Below, in pieces: positions 36,561 through 48,989 of a stretch of 64,000 nt of DNA; within the stretch, counting starts at the first letter, position 1, and each line of letters starts with the position of its first letter. The notes under the pieces were generated by a model. It had not been told where the DNA came from. It was given only the letters and a program-made list of their open reading frames with translations, and did no database searches. Where the stretch lies: the NCBI GenBank assembly GCA_014338405.1, contig JTDE01002860.1:1-64000 (forward strand), given 5' to 3'. The stretch is from Paragonimus skrjabini miyazakii (lineage: Eukaryota; Platyhelminthes; Trematoda; Plagiorchiida; Troglotrematidae). The translations under genes were made by a program, and so were the position numbers.

Positions 36561-37397
36561 AATGTTTGTCAGCTATTCGAAGTGATCAAAAGAATTCAGA
36601 CAGCGATCGAAGTTGTACGGATAATCTGTATAGTATACCATATGTTGAAGCGAGTTGCGGGCAACCTGGACTATTTACTTCGCTTCATTTGAAGGAAATG
36701 AAATGACTTTTTTAAACGCTGTTGGAAGGCTGGTCTTTAACACGACCAATTTGAAGTTCGGGCATAACACCAAAAATAAAATAAGTCGCGCAACCTTCCA
36801 AGCCTTCCACACATATTGGGAGGTCATGCCGCCTACAATTTGAAGGGTAGTCCGTGTTAACTAATTCGCTGTTCAATGTCACACTGCATCAAGTACCCAC
36901 TTGAACAATGGTTCTTGACAGGCTAACAGAGTGGGGGGATGGTCATGGTAGCTCCAAAGTCTGAACAAAACGTTTCTGGACGCACAGGGGTGGGTTATAC
37001 AGGCCAATTCCAATAGCTTCTGCTGTGGACAGAATCCTAGGCCTTACCGTCTTCGATTGAGTGACCTTAACTCGGTAGATTGGGCGAAATGTATCCATCA
37101 CATTTAGATTACCCCTTTCATGATTACCCTGTAAAATGTGTAAAATGAATGTGATATATTTAGCCTGATGATGAATTTTTAAGTAATTCGCTGTTCTAGA
37201 GTTAAGAATAAACAAGCACGAGATAATCTAACACTATTATGATGTGTAATGATTTTAACTGATAAAACAATAAATAACAGACATGCTCTAACGTTTGGTA
37301 GCAAAATTAGGGATTGGGTAGTGACCTTAATTTTTTTCCCCTGTGGTTCAGTACAACATAAAAAGAGTGATCCAAGACCACCGTGGTTTTAGCTGAC
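36561..37397. other. No recognisable feature
   Basis: Nothing recognised between the mariner relic and the exon candidate. If the exon at 37398 is real, this belongs to an intron of the same minus-strand gene. Confidence 0.4.
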
Positions 37398-37567
37398 CTG
37401 TTCATGAACATAATGTAGTAAGTCCAGGTACTGATTCATGGGAGCCGATGTGTGCGGGTCCAGACGAAGGCGACTGTAAGCGTCGTGTAGGCTAGCCAAC
37501 ACACGGCGAGCTGCTACTTGTTGTCGAAACTGTAGTTGTTCAGCGTCGAACCGGTCCCGTTGCTCGT
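37398..37567 (-). CDS. Candidate internal exon of an unrecognised protein
   Basis: On the minus strand a pyrimidine-rich stretch and an AG (TTTTGGACAG, ending at 37568) precede 170 bases of dense coding-like sequence. The exon ends at CAG|GTCAGC, a fair donor; without splicing the frame stops at 37389. It encodes 56 full codons, starting RDRFDAEQLQFRQQVAARR after two residues and ending QYLDLLHYVHEQ, a charged, helix-forming, leucine-rich sequence. G+C and codon use are higher than the surroundings. No family is recognised. It lies 7 kb downstream of TRIT1 on the same strand, beyond that gene's stop and poly(A) signal, so it belongs to another gene. Confidence 0.5.
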
Positions 37568-40500
37568 CTGTCCAAAATGACCGATTCAGAAACAAACGGG
37601 GGAAAGCAAAACTGTGGGAACGCAACGTATGAGAGAACAGCAGCACTATCATTAGTGATAACAACAGATCAGTTGACAATAGTTATGAGAAACTTTCATA
37701 CAAGCAAATATATAAAAAAAGAGGCCGAAACCAAATACAGACCAGCCCTGCTTAACCGAATCAATCAATATCAAGGCTTCAAAATTCTGTAAACACACAA
37801 CCAAGCTGCAAGTATTAGTAAAGCAGTATCCGTAAAGCAGTCTGATTGTGCATACAAACAGACACGGAATGGGGGAAAACAGATGGAACTTTAATCATAA
37901 AACCATTGCCTAAGTTCAAACAATCAACATAAAGTTGCAGACAAACAACGAATAGGGTTGTAAGTGGCATCTAGAAGGCAAGGGAACACATGTTGATTGA
38001 ATTTATGAGTAGAATTATGTTCACTGTGCAGTCTTGACCAAAAGTGGACCATCCTCAAGCTCTTCAAAAGATCATTCAAATTTGAACACGACAGGCCGTT
38101 TAGGGTTGTTATATCGGTGTTTACGAGTGATACATATTCGAAGAAACAACCGATGTGGTTTGGTCTGTTATTACCAAGAGAAGCCCAGTCATTTTAAAAC
38201 CAAGGGCAGTGGTTACAATATAATCGTCTCAAATAGATTGGACCAACTCCCATTAAGGTCATCAACTACCCTGAACCATGGTCATCACTATCGATGGTAC
38301 CAATATACTAACGATAGACAGTGATGTCCTACTGGCATATGACCATAAAATAAACGTATAGAAGAGGGCAAACGCATGGGGCTCATATGTATAACTACAA
38401 AACATAAGGATTCCGAAATTTTGTACGAGCTTACCTGAACCATTTTGTTCAACACCACAAGATTTCTAACGCAACAATATTTGATTGACAATAGTCCATA
38501 AAATTAGTCAATAAAACTACGTTTCAGAAGTTGGGACAACAATGGGAATGAATAAAAATAAAAGGACGTCGGTCAAAAAATTAGAAAAACGGAATGGTTT
38601 GTAAATTAGGGCCTGAACTATTCAAACAAAATAAGCTAACATGTCTCGGAGAGACGCCACCAAGGTAAATCTGAATAGGAACAGAATAACTAGTTTTTAA
38701 AAAAATAATCAGCAAAAAAGATAACAAGAAATTAGAATTTGCGTTTTACCAACTATGGCGCAAATCTCGAACTTGCTGTACAAAATGAGCGAGATTAGTC
38801 GGGAAGACAGGAAGTTGTCAAAGCTCCCCAAACAAATAGTGAAAATGTTGAGGTGTGGAGAACGTCAAAACAGAGTAGATTGAGTAGGTAAAAATTAGCT
38901 TATCAGCTGGAAACGGGAAGTAAATTTAGTCGGTATGCATATAGAATGTTATCACAATGAATACTACTCACACGAAGCATATATAACAGGGTGACACACG
39001 AACGGAGAAATGAGCATACGAAGAGCAGCAAGTGAAATACATCTGTCAGTTTACTAAGTAATGTAGTAGGCATGGAATGAAGTTATTGATTTGGAATTGC
39101 ACTAGCGAAGATCGGTGGAAAACAGAAATCCTTGTTAGTAAGAATTAATGGAGATTGAAAGAACTCAGAATAAGAGATTTAAACAATGATTTCAATAAAA
39201 ATCACATAATCCTGTCAGTCACTCATAATGACAGTAGGAAGATAAATCGCTCGCCAAAAGGTACCAACCATCCTTGAAACATGATATACGGTTGCCAAAG
39301 ACGTTGCAGACTTATCTTGGTGTGGGTAATGGTTGCAACAGTACACATGAGTCACTGTATCTATGGTAGGTTGTAAGCATGTCATGACGAACAGCAAGCT
39401 ACCAAAACACTAACTCCCATGAACTACGGTTGGATGGTGAATATAATCCTAAAATGACAATAAAGAAATTGAAAGTGGAGAATGGGGCTATCCTATATCT
39501 CTCAGTAATCACCTAGGAAACTATCTGATAAGTACCTTTGTGTCATAACACTACTTGGCAGTTAACATCACCAGAGACGAGACCATACAGCTTGCCGCAG
39601 TTATAATGTGTTACCCTAAAAGGTACCGTTTATGACGCTATGTGAATCACTTTAGGGTTTGATCTAAGTAACTAACATGTCCGTCGTCTCATTCGATCAT
39701 TCTTTTACATTCAACTGCTTCACTACGTGATTTAGCATTAGCCTTTATAAACGGAAGAAGTCAATAACACTGAAAGCGGTTGTCTAATACTAGTCGATGG
39801 AATTTTGCTCCCCACTAAGCACGTCTTGTTGTGAATCGATATAATCACTGAATATGTGAGCGTGAATGAGCTGAGTGTGAACATAATACCGACAAGAAGT
39901 TGTGTACCACCATGGAATATCTGGTGATAATTATCAAAGTTAAAGAGAGAACTCAGAATGTCCATATAGTTAGAAAGAGTGCGTGAAAAGCAACGAGCTT
40001 TGAACCAATTACCTAACTCGTTCAATCTTACGAACATGAAGCCGATATCAAAGATGTCTTGAAATTAAAATATGCATAGCACTTTAAAAAAAAACAATCG
40101 TCGTGTTCGAAGACCATAAAAATACATGGCTGCACATATGGGAACAGTTGCACTAACAGGACATTCTAACGTTACGTAACCCTTTAATAACTTCAAACGA
40201 CAGAGCCAACGGCGGTCACTTTAAAGTCGAGATATACTTCTTGGGTGATCACTGAGCTTGAGAAAATTGCAAACGATTATTCAACACCATTTGCAACTAA
40301 ATGCTCAAAACAGATAAAACCAACCAGCATCCCCAGTGGTTACATAACCTCAAAATAAATAAAAACTTACAAGAGTGGGAGAATGAATATCGTTCCGGGA
40401 AGGGGTGCCAACAAAAGGACAGGTGAAAGACGCAAAAGGTCCCTAGGCACCTAGAGTACAGAAAAAACATCATACAAATCATATTACTCGCAAACTCACA

Positions 40501-41050
40501 GTAGCTAAGGCAAACATTGTATGTTTCCCAACCAACCGAAGTTATAGCCGAGAAAACCGTCGGCGACTTCCAAACACGATAGGATGGCCAGTGTCAATTA
40601 AATGAGAACCGATTGCACTAAAAATGGGCGGCTATCGGAAAAAACAGGATGAAATTGGATAATAGTGTAATGCGCAGTCGCAACCAGCAAGTGCGTACTG
40701 GTTGGATTTGAATTGTGTAACAGTGCGCGCTGCTGTGTTGTTGGCGCCGTTTTAGTTTCCGTTTGTGTAAGTCGTATGCATGGCTTACTTGGCCTTTGGC
40801 TGATGCCTGTTTGTGTTGTTTCCTATTACAGGACTGTTGCTGAAACCCCCACTTCGAAAGAACGCTGTCTCTTGGTGTTTCCACTGTGACCCAAATTTTG
40901 TCCGTAAGTGTTATGGGCATTCAGAGTAAAAACGGCCGGCTTGTATGTTACAATAGTACAAAAATCATCTGGAAAGTCGGCGGCAGTTAGTCATAGACAG
41001 CAGGTAAACATTGTGAAGAATAAACACGTTGAAGTCTGACCAGTAAGATC
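37568..41050. other. No firm feature; GT-rich patch at 40610-40920
   Basis: No element or exon is recognised. The stretch 40610-40920 is G+C-richer and G/T-biased on the plus strand, and includes a TTGGCGCCG and a CTATTACAGG. It might be an LTR, a first exon or promoter-like DNA, but nothing in it settles the question. Confidence 0.35.
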
Positions 41051-41051
41051 A

Positions 41052-41185
41052 CAGTTAGCCGAGAAGTAGGTAAACGTGTGCACTACTGACGAACTCTAAC
41101 AAGAGCTTCCCTCTGAAGGGAGCTGGTTGAAAAGTCTATGGGAACGCGGAAGCTGCGTTCAATCTTGAGTTATGTTCGATTCATA
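41052..41185 (+). mobile_element. Hammerhead SINE, internally deleted copy
   Basis: The plus strand has an A-box-like TAGCCGAGAAGTAGGTAAACG. It is followed almost directly by GTGCACTACTGACGAACTC, the hammerhead 5' half with intact CTGACGA core and stem I strand GCACTA. The GAAA box, stem III and cleavage site are replaced by unrelated sequence. The body resumes at GGTTGAAAAGTCTATGGGAA and runs to about 41185. The B box and the catalytic 3' half are thus lost. It is a third member of the family at 32106-32325. Confidence 0.65.
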
Positions 41186-44100
41186 AAATCTTAGTTTACT
41201 GGATTGGGAGCATCGAAAAGGGTGAGTGTTAACTTTCAAACAAAAACAGTCTGGTTTTTTTTTCTCTTACGTTGACTGGCAAAGATAAAGCAAAGATAAT
41301 GAGCTCAGTCAACTAACCCACTTATACAACATGGCATTCGATCACGTCAAAATACAATGCTTCAAAGAGACGGGAAGAGGGATTGAAGACACTGCTGACA
41401 GTTTAAGAGGAAGCTGTGCCTGACTTCTGAAATGTAGAAACATACTAAGGTGCAGCAGCGACTACTACAATTGACAAGAGAGGTTATGTATCGTGTAACA
41501 TGTAACCTTATGATAAGCAAGATACACCGCCAGGCACCAAAGGTAAATGACTTCGATTTTACCTTTTAAGTGAAACTATACATTGGTTGACCGTGTCTTA
41601 CACTTTCCGCTCTCTAAAACATACTATTTCAAGTCAGTCGGTGAATAATTGCTTCGCAGCGGAAGCAATTTGACTTATCTGGCTTGTTGTCCACCGAATA
41701 AAAGGTGGTACTTATGTGAGAAAATTTTCGATAATACAGCGAAGTAGTCAACGAATCGCGACTTGAAAAAACTAGACAACGAACTAGACAATACCTCGGG
41801 TTGATTAGAAGGCTGCAGTAAGCAAACTAAAAATGACCTACTTGTCGAAGTACATACAGCTCTCGTCGGGACAATGCTGGCAAAAGTTGGGAAAATCCAC
41901 CGCCTTCGAGTGCCGATCGGGTCCAGATGCGTAGCAAATCGTTTATATCCACCAAGGTCGCCGACGTACCTACAGAGGAGTGCACAGAACAATGTTGTTG
42001 GGTAGCGCAAGCGAGAAACCAGGAATACGATTAAACCAAATGGCCCATATTCTAAGTTAAATTAGCCTCAGATAAACTCTCCACGCGAATTACACGAACG
42101 CATGGGTCTAATATCGGGGAAACCCTAACTAGTGTTCAAGTATCTCTGACTGGATCGATAAGTACAGGAAGATATAGAACAAAATGATCGTTCGTTTCAC
42201 TGAGCACCATCGACGGCACAGCATGTAGGAGCTTCTGACCGTTTGAAAACAGAAAAAAACGGACAGCCTTTGATGCTCACCTCTTAACCAAGACAAATTT
42301 TGAGCACGTTTGAACTGAGATCGTAAATTAAAAAGGAACAGAGTTGATGAACGGATCCAGTTGATGCACACACCCTACTGGGTGTCCGTTCTACGAACTT
42401 TAGTTGTGATAAAAAGGGAGCGCCCCTTCGAACTGCCTTGTAAAGACTATCCGTAATCGATAAGATGAACAAATAGTAGGCAGAAGAAAAAACATCCGTA
42501 CTCAGATGTGCCCACAAAAATTAAACTGTAAAAGGTTCTTACACGTCAACAGCTACTTGCACACCAGAAATGAGGATACATACAGCGTTAATGTCTGTGA
42601 CAAACCAAGATGTTCCTTTTTGAATGGTTTTCAAATATGAGATGACCAACCCCTGCGTGAAAAATATCGTGAAACTACAACGCCCTGCAACAGTCAACTG
42701 ACCTTTCTTGAACAAAACATAGTTGCGGAAAGATGGTGGATGATGATCAGCCCATTTTTTCTCCAGCCGAATAATCAATTTCTGATAGAAACTGATCCCA
42801 CTGGTGACCAGTTTGGTCCACATTAGATAACAGATGGACTAGTGTGGAAAATGTCTACAGTTTAATGGGATACAACGCAAGGAAAGCAAATAAGTCCAAA
42901 GAGAATAGCCAAATAAATATCGGATAGGCACAACATTGCGCAAACCCAGACAATACAAGATTTCAAGTAATTTGAAAACCACATTCGTGCAACCAATTAG
43001 CAAAAGCATAGATTTAAATCCCGTGCTATCACGTGAACGGCAGTACCGTTGACTACTGAGACAAACATACATAACAGAAATTGGCTCACCAGAGGGTACT
43101 ATATTAAAGAAAAGGTGTGTAGAGCAACGTGAACATGATGCACGTACAGGCTCAAACACTAAACTCCAGTGACGCTCTCGTACGGTGCGACCTAACATAA
43201 TCCTGCATGTATAAGGATTACGATAAACACAACAGGAAGTCGATATCAACTGTACACCATCTGTTTATATTGCCGCCTAGTTCCGAACACTCGGTGGCAT
43301 TCACACATTTGTCAAAGAAAGAAAAAGCGACCTGTTTCTTTTTTTAAAGTCAAATATGAGTGACCACCTTGTGTGAATAGATTCCAAAACAGACTACATT
43401 CCGTCCATAAAACGAAACCATCGTGAGCGTCTAATTATGTGGAAAAAACTGATTACAACAATGCGTCCTAGTAGTCACAGCATACACACAAATAAATCGA
43501 TAATTTTAACACCGCGCACTGGCAGGTCACCAGAAAAGTACACCGATGACAATTACAATTAAACGAAAGCAACAAACTCATCAAGCTTATCGCACTTGAC
43601 TACATATACAGACCTAGATTGTTACTTGTCCTCCATCCTCGAATATAGTTATGATAAACTTTGTGCGTCTTTATTGGAAAACAAATAGTACAAGTAAGTG
43701 TACTGTTAAGCGACCCAAGCTCCTAATCACAAACTTTTTAACAACCAGAAATACATCCAATCCGCTCACACGCAATTGGGAATGTTTCCACTAATTGACG
43801 AAAACAGAAGAAAGCCTTAAACGAATTTGCACGTAATATGTGACGGCAAGATACTCTCGTATGAATCATTTACATCTAAAGTGGCTAAAAATATGGCTTT
43901 ATCTAACTATTTACCTAATAATACACGAACACCGTAAGTTGACAACAGGCGTAATACAGAGCCAGATGGCATAAATAACCCAATCTATGAGTCAGATGAT
44001 CAAACTAGCAGAGTGTCTGAGAATCACTAACATTAAGCCAGTTAAAAGAGTGCCGCATGTCAGCAACGATACAAACAAAATACACGAGGACTTTGAAAAC

Positions 44101-44630
44101 GTAGAGCGTTCATTCAGATCAGATTCTAGCAGATACTTGTATCTATCTAAACACTTTCACAATCTATCAGTAATCGAATAAAGCAGAATACAAATGGAAG
44201 TTTGTTAATGGATATGAACTTCCAGATTACTCGGACAGCTGAGACGAAATTGTACACCGGAAGCGAAAATTTATACCATCGGCTTGATGGGTTAAAGTGA
44301 AAATCTGAACACAATGTTCCTTGATCTCATTGCACTTTCGTTGACCAATCACGTCCGAAAATTGCTAACCGCAAGGGATAATACCCCAACGTTTTGCCCG
44401 GTGTTCTGACAAAAGGTCAGAGAGTGCAGTTACGAACAAAAACTTTGTATTACCAAAACGCGAACTGCTAAACTCAGGCAGGCACAACACAACTTGATGT
44501 TCAAATTCGTGTGATATAAACAGTTCTTTCGGAACTAAAACATCAAAACAGCAGGGCAAATTGCACAATATTCAGAGTGAAAACTACGAAAAACCACATG
44601 TTTACATAAAAACAATTCCTCAGCAAAAAA
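41186..44630. other. No recognisable feature
   Basis: Region downstream of TRIT1. Minus-strand frames at 41675-42010 and 42839-43249 are among the longest in the window (111 and 136 codons) but match nothing I know, and have no evident splice sites in phase. Confidence 0.4.
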
Positions 44631-44635
44631 ATAAT

Positions 44636-44641
44636 TTTATT
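44636..44641 (-). terminator. TRIT1: TRIT1 polyadenylation signal AATAAA
   Basis: AATAAA on the minus strand, about 70 bases beyond the TRIT1 stop codon at 44711-44713. It is the first canonical hexamer downstream and gives a short 3' untranslated region. Confidence 0.7.
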
Positions 44642-44710
44642 TAAAAAAGTATGTAATCAATTTTCACACTGCCCAAAATCAAGCAGTATCAGCTGACTAT
44701 TTCAAAAATT

Positions 44711-45172
44711 TCAACACTTGATACTATTCAGTAGTTGACGTCTGCGCAGCTTTGAAATGCGTTTCTGATGACTTCGACTTCGCATGTGCTCCTCGAAATC
44801 CGCACGTCTGAAAAACAATCGATTGCCACAAACAGTACAAGAAAATAGGCAGTCCACAGAAGAACCGGCGCCAATCTGAGCAGAGTCGTCGCGCATAGGC
44901 AAAAAATCACACGGACGAGGACGAGCGGAGGGGGGACAAAGATCCAACAGGGTATTCAATCGAGCAGGATTCCCAATTACTAATTGAGCCAGTGCACCGG
45001 AATCGACCAAATGATCAAAGATTAGCCGGCAAGCTGGGGCCAATATATTGATGTCCCAGGTGTCAGAAGAAAGCCCAGTGGTACTTTTCATACTCTCGGT
45101 CACATCCAGCCGGTAGACGGGTATGCACCCGAATTCAGGTCGTCGTAGAAAGCGGTTCGTTATCCATTTAAT
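44711..45172 (-). CDS. TRIT1: tRNA dimethylallyltransferase, last exon (zinc finger)
   Basis: Fourth and last visible exon, 153 codons plus stop. It starts in phase 0 after an acceptor (TTTGCACAG) with IKWITNRFLRRP, the basic segment that follows the catalytic domain in eukaryotic TRIT1/MOD5. A variable linker then leads to a C2H2 finger of matrin/U1 type. Cys 392 and 395 and His 409 and 415 of the visible protein give C-x2-C-x13-H-x5-H, then a basic tail (QKRISKLRRRQ). In this family the finger is thought to help bind tRNA. The enzyme adds dimethylallyl to N6 of A37 in tRNAs reading UNN codons, in cytosol and mitochondria. Stop TGA is at 44711-44713. Intron 3, just 528 bases, separates it from the previous exon. 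Confidence 0.93.
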   Translation of the reverse strand: MKWITNRFLRRPEFGCIPVYRLDVTESMKSTTGLSSDTWDINILAPACRLIFDHLVDSGALAQLVIGNPARLNTLLDLCPPSARPRPCDFLPMRDDSAQIGAGSSVDCLFSCTVCGNRLFFRRADFEEHMRSRSHQKRISKLRRRQLLNSIKC

Positions 45173-45700
45173 CTGTGCAAAGAAGGATGAGACAAAAGAA
45201 CGAGTTTAAAGGACAGAAGCACTCATATGCAGCCAACTCAACCAATCTGTACTGTCCTCAATTTGCTGGGTAATACAGTCCACTATTTATAAGAGTAGTT
45301 GTGGAGTGAAAGCCCCGTGACGCACACAGACGGTGGCTAAAAATGTTAGGAAATATGATGATTTATCGAATTTAGTGACATCAGTAACGTCGCTGTATTA
45401 CCGAACTGACTGTGAAGCGAAAGTACTTAATGAAGCCGCAACGCAGACGTTTGATTTGCAAAGTGAAGACACTGAATGAGTAAATTTTCAAGCAGAGTTT
45501 CGTTAACTAAGGCAAGTCCAACATAAGCGATGCACACGTGTCCGAAAGCAACGGAAAGTCACGAGATAGATTGTGCAAACATATGTGCTCCCTTACTCAA
45601 GTTCAACGTCGAAAACCTGTACGCGTTAAAAAGCTTCGGATTGTTCCACTGAATTATGTGAGGGATTGCGCATAATACAAATAATCTAAGGAAAACCAAC

Positions 45701-45921
45701 CTGACGGCGAGCATACTGTCGGGTAGCAACTTTCACCTTCTCTATTGCAGCCGTCAACATTTGTTGACCTTCCTGCGATTCGCGTTCTGCTGAGCCTGGT
45801 GGTAAACTCAAGTAGTCCGCAAATTCTTTGAATCCGATAGTTTGTAAAATACCGCGCCGCCCGGAAGGATCATTGACGGAACAGGTTTCAGTGAACAATC
45901 GATTGAGTTGGTCTGAACGAG
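45701..45921 (-). CDS. TRIT1: tRNA dimethylallyltransferase, exon 3 of visible part
   Basis: 221 bases. The acceptor is GTCTGCAG and the donor CAG|GTTGGT. The first two bases complete a codon begun in the previous exon, and the end is on a codon boundary. The exon encodes visible residues 208-280. The conserved block GILQTIGFKEFADYL corresponds to the G-I-Q-S-I-G-F-KEF segment of the family, and EKVKVATRQYARRQ to the helix that precedes the basic strand continued in the next exon. Together these close the catalytic core. The sequence RSDQLNRLFTETCSVNDPSG ahead of it is a lineage-specific variable part. Confidence 0.93.
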
Positions 45922-46392
45922 CTGCAGACAAACAGCAAAACAAAACTTGTGAACAAACACTGATGATTGAATACTCGATTTATGTTTAGTATTTTCAAAT
46001 AACTGAATCAGTCTCGATCGAATAAACTGAAAGCAAACGCGCAATTACGAGGCGGATACAAATGAGTGGCAACAAGGAAAACTTTCCAAATAATTATTCC
46101 AGTGCCTCACACTAAGATGTGGGCACTCGGCAAATTAGTGATTAATGACATTACTCGGTTCTAGAGGGTCGGCATCAGTTTTGGTCGCCGAGAATTCTTA
46201 TGCGTAGATCTAAACAGCTTGAAAGAACCTAACCTACGCTCAACTTAGTACATCGGCAGCAACAGTATACGTAGCAATTGATCAGTGGTTGGAAAAGTGC
46301 TAACGGACAGCGCTTTAAAGCATGACCTGTATCTATCTCTCGTTCGATAAGGCATGGTTTCACATAGACGGATACAGACGGCATGCCCCCAC

Positions 46393-47135
46393 CCTAGCCT
46401 GCCAGGCTAATAGCACCCACCTGAACCAGGGGTTGGGATTGTGTGAAGGTAGTATGACGTTCCAAGGCTGCTGACCCCGGTGATTTTCCGTCAACATCAT
46501 TCAAAGAAGGTGGCGAGACGTTATTAGAGGCCATGACCCATACGCTCCATACAGACCGGTAATGAGAGGTTGTCTATATTAACCAAGATGAGCCTATCAT
46601 ACTGACAACAGTACGAAAGACAAATAGGGACTTTCGTGAGAACCACAGAAGAGTCAGTTTCACTCCTGTAATAAACAACATTTTGGCATCCATCTGTTGT
46701 GTCATGCCCACCTGAGATTTTTTCCAGCCAGAGTAACAAAATTCAGGAGTTCGTCACTAGGTTTCCGTGGCGAATAAACCATGGAAAATCGGTGCAAAAT
46801 CGGTTACAACCACTAAGTTTTACACGCCAATGGTCAAAGAATGCATAGGTACCAGGCCAAATGACCAACAGCAACGTGAGCAAAATGTACGCCCAGGGTG
46901 GTCAGCAGGACCGCAGAAACACAAACAAGTTGCGCGAGAACGAGGCAGATCGAACTCAAGAAGATGGAATTGTTACGCTATCTGTCAGTGAAAATAATGG
47001 AATTATCATAGTGTGAGGGAGAGTATCATGTGGCAACCGAGTTGCACATCAAATAGTTACCACCTCCAACAGCACCATGCCCCAATAAAACAATCGTGTT
47101 GAATGTTGCGTCCGTGACCTCAAACTAGACACTCC
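46393..47135 (-). repeat. Unnamed 0.7 kb dispersed repeat, copy A
   Basis: Collinear with 61081-61772 along most of its length. Shared anchors include CACCTGAACCAGGGGTTGGG, CTCCTGTAATAAAC, AGTTCGT and ATGTGAGG-like segments. It lies in TRIT1 intron 2. Strand is given by the tRNA-like end, which on the minus strand is the head (near 47110-47125, degenerate). No protein family is recognised, although one minus-strand frame (46524-46739) is partly preserved in both copies. Confidence 0.75.
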
Positions 47136-47179
47136 AGAAATAGAACGAGTAAACGTTTAGATATATTCGCTTGCCATTG

Positions 47180-48835
47180 TGGCCAAAGTCTAAGGCGATT
47201 CGGAAGCCGCAATCAACTGCAACTTCTGTCCAATCAACCGAAATCCCGTAATACTTATCAATAACCATCACACTTCGTCCGTCTACTGCAGTGCGTACAG
47301 CAATAACGAGGGAAGAACAGGCGGGTTTCTGTTCTGGAGGATGTGTAGATCAGACTTTCATTAGTCACTAGTGAACGACCTTGGTTTTTCTCCCATCCGG
47401 TTACTGACCGCATCTTTCAACGGTAACACCACCGCAATCGTTAACATCATCACCGATAACAGTACAACAGTAGGTGACATTGATGCTGAACAGCCTTAGT
47501 GACACATCCTAGGTGTGACTGGACAAAACAGCATGATGGACGGCTCATGATTTGACATAGAAGTAGGAAGAAATTAATATCAAGTTTGGCCTTTGTTGGT
47601 TCGGCTCGGTTTAAAGAATGTTTCGTTGACAAGATATGGCTNNNNNNNNNNNNNNNNNNNNNNNNNNNNNNNNNNNNNNNNNNNNNNNNNNNNNNNNNNN
47701 NNNNNNNNNNNNNNNNNNNNNNNNNNNNNNNNNNNNNNNNNACAGTCAGTGACGAACATGTTGCTATGTATGTTATAGTGGACGCTAGCATCTACCATTA
47801 TTCAAGATTCCTTCCAGTGAAAAAAGATCAACAGTAAAAACAGCCAAATCTGTCAATCACATGTGATGCACAACTGATAAAACATTATTTCTCCCTTGCT
47901 CTGCGTTTTAACTCCAGATTTAGTCCACTTATTCTCATACCAACTGAGAACACATCTGGGGCGTTTTCCAAGTTAGGCGGTTTTCGACGGGACCGTGCGA
48001 TCCCCCGTCTCCTTTTCAACGGTGATGGACGATAATCCGGAAGTAGCTCTCGGAGGTTATGAGAATTACAAAGCGAGGCTTCCGTCAGGCAGCAAGCTGA
48101 CAGTGATTTACTTTGTTCTTCCATAAATAACGCGTAGACTATGTTGAACCGATTGAATGATTTGGTTGGTCTGTATGGTATGCACTTTGCACCTTCAAAT
48201 TTTAAACTATTGTTAGAAGATGGGGTTGGCATTAGTTTTGTCTTTGTTACTTCAGGTAGGCCACTCGAGACTGCCGGTCAATTCAATTTATTAGGTAGTG
48301 TCACCTTAATAATCTGTAATATTACTGATGAGATGTGTAGGAAGAAAGCAGAAACACGTAGTGCATTTGCCACGTGTGACTTCGGAAAGATGTCCAGTTG
48401 TCGATTAACTGCAAGGTTCACAATGCGTGTGTTCAGTTTGTTCCACAATTCATAGGAAATGCAGTCATCGCTGGGTGGGTCACATACTCCGTATATCAAT
48501 GCAGCGTCTGTTGTACTGTGCATTATTTAGTGAGGCTGCACGGTTGGACAAAAGCATAAAGCTGTCAGTCGATAATGTGATCACGGGCTATGAAAGCAAT
48601 AAGCATCTCCCTCGGCATGGTTGGTAGCTGACGTCTGCTCATTTGGGACGTTCGGAACCATCCAGATTGATGGTCGCAAACATTGTCTGGCATGGCAGTA
48701 TGCCGAAGTCAATAATGAGCCTTTGTCTGCAAGGATTTTGATTTTTTTCATCTGGGGTCCCGTTGCTTTTCTTCCCTTCTTTTCCTTCACGCCCGTTCTC
48801 CCTACATTTGTCCTCATTTAGTGCTCTACTACTTT
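47180..48835 (+). mobile_element. RTE-clade LINE copy, reverse transcriptase to 3' tail, interrupted by gap
   Basis: The plus strand carries TAVRTAITREEQAGF and GGCVDQTF near 47280-47365, matching the RTE block that ends in FRxGRGCxDQ. After the 100-N gap come MLNRLNDLVGLYGMHFAPSN (48141-48200), HRWVGHILRISMQRLLYCAL (about 48465-48525) and a T-rich 3' tail to about 48830. Frameshifts and stops occur throughout. The element is antisense to TRIT1 within its intron 2. Confidence 0.85.
47642..47741. other. Assembly gap (100 N)
   Basis: Exactly 100 unknown bases inside the RTE copy. The gap may hide additional element sequence. Confidence 0.99.
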
Positions 48836-48989
48836 ACGGACCGTTGTCAGGACCAAAGCCAGCCAGAACCATGGAACCCACGGGCACGGCCCAAGGCTGA
48901 GAACGATGAGAATGGATCATAGTAATCGTGACTCAGTAAGTCATATCTCCTGCCACTCAAACTCCAATATCCGTGTTCTCTCGTTAGGG

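Noticed and set aside
41675..42010. A 111-codon minus-strand frame as an exon
   Set aside because: It could not be related to any family and the opposite strand is open over part of it too; no in-phase splice sites seen.
42839..43249. A 136-codon minus-strand gene
   Set aside because: It has no domain, no splice support and a composition expected of a chance frame antisense to AT-rich DNA.
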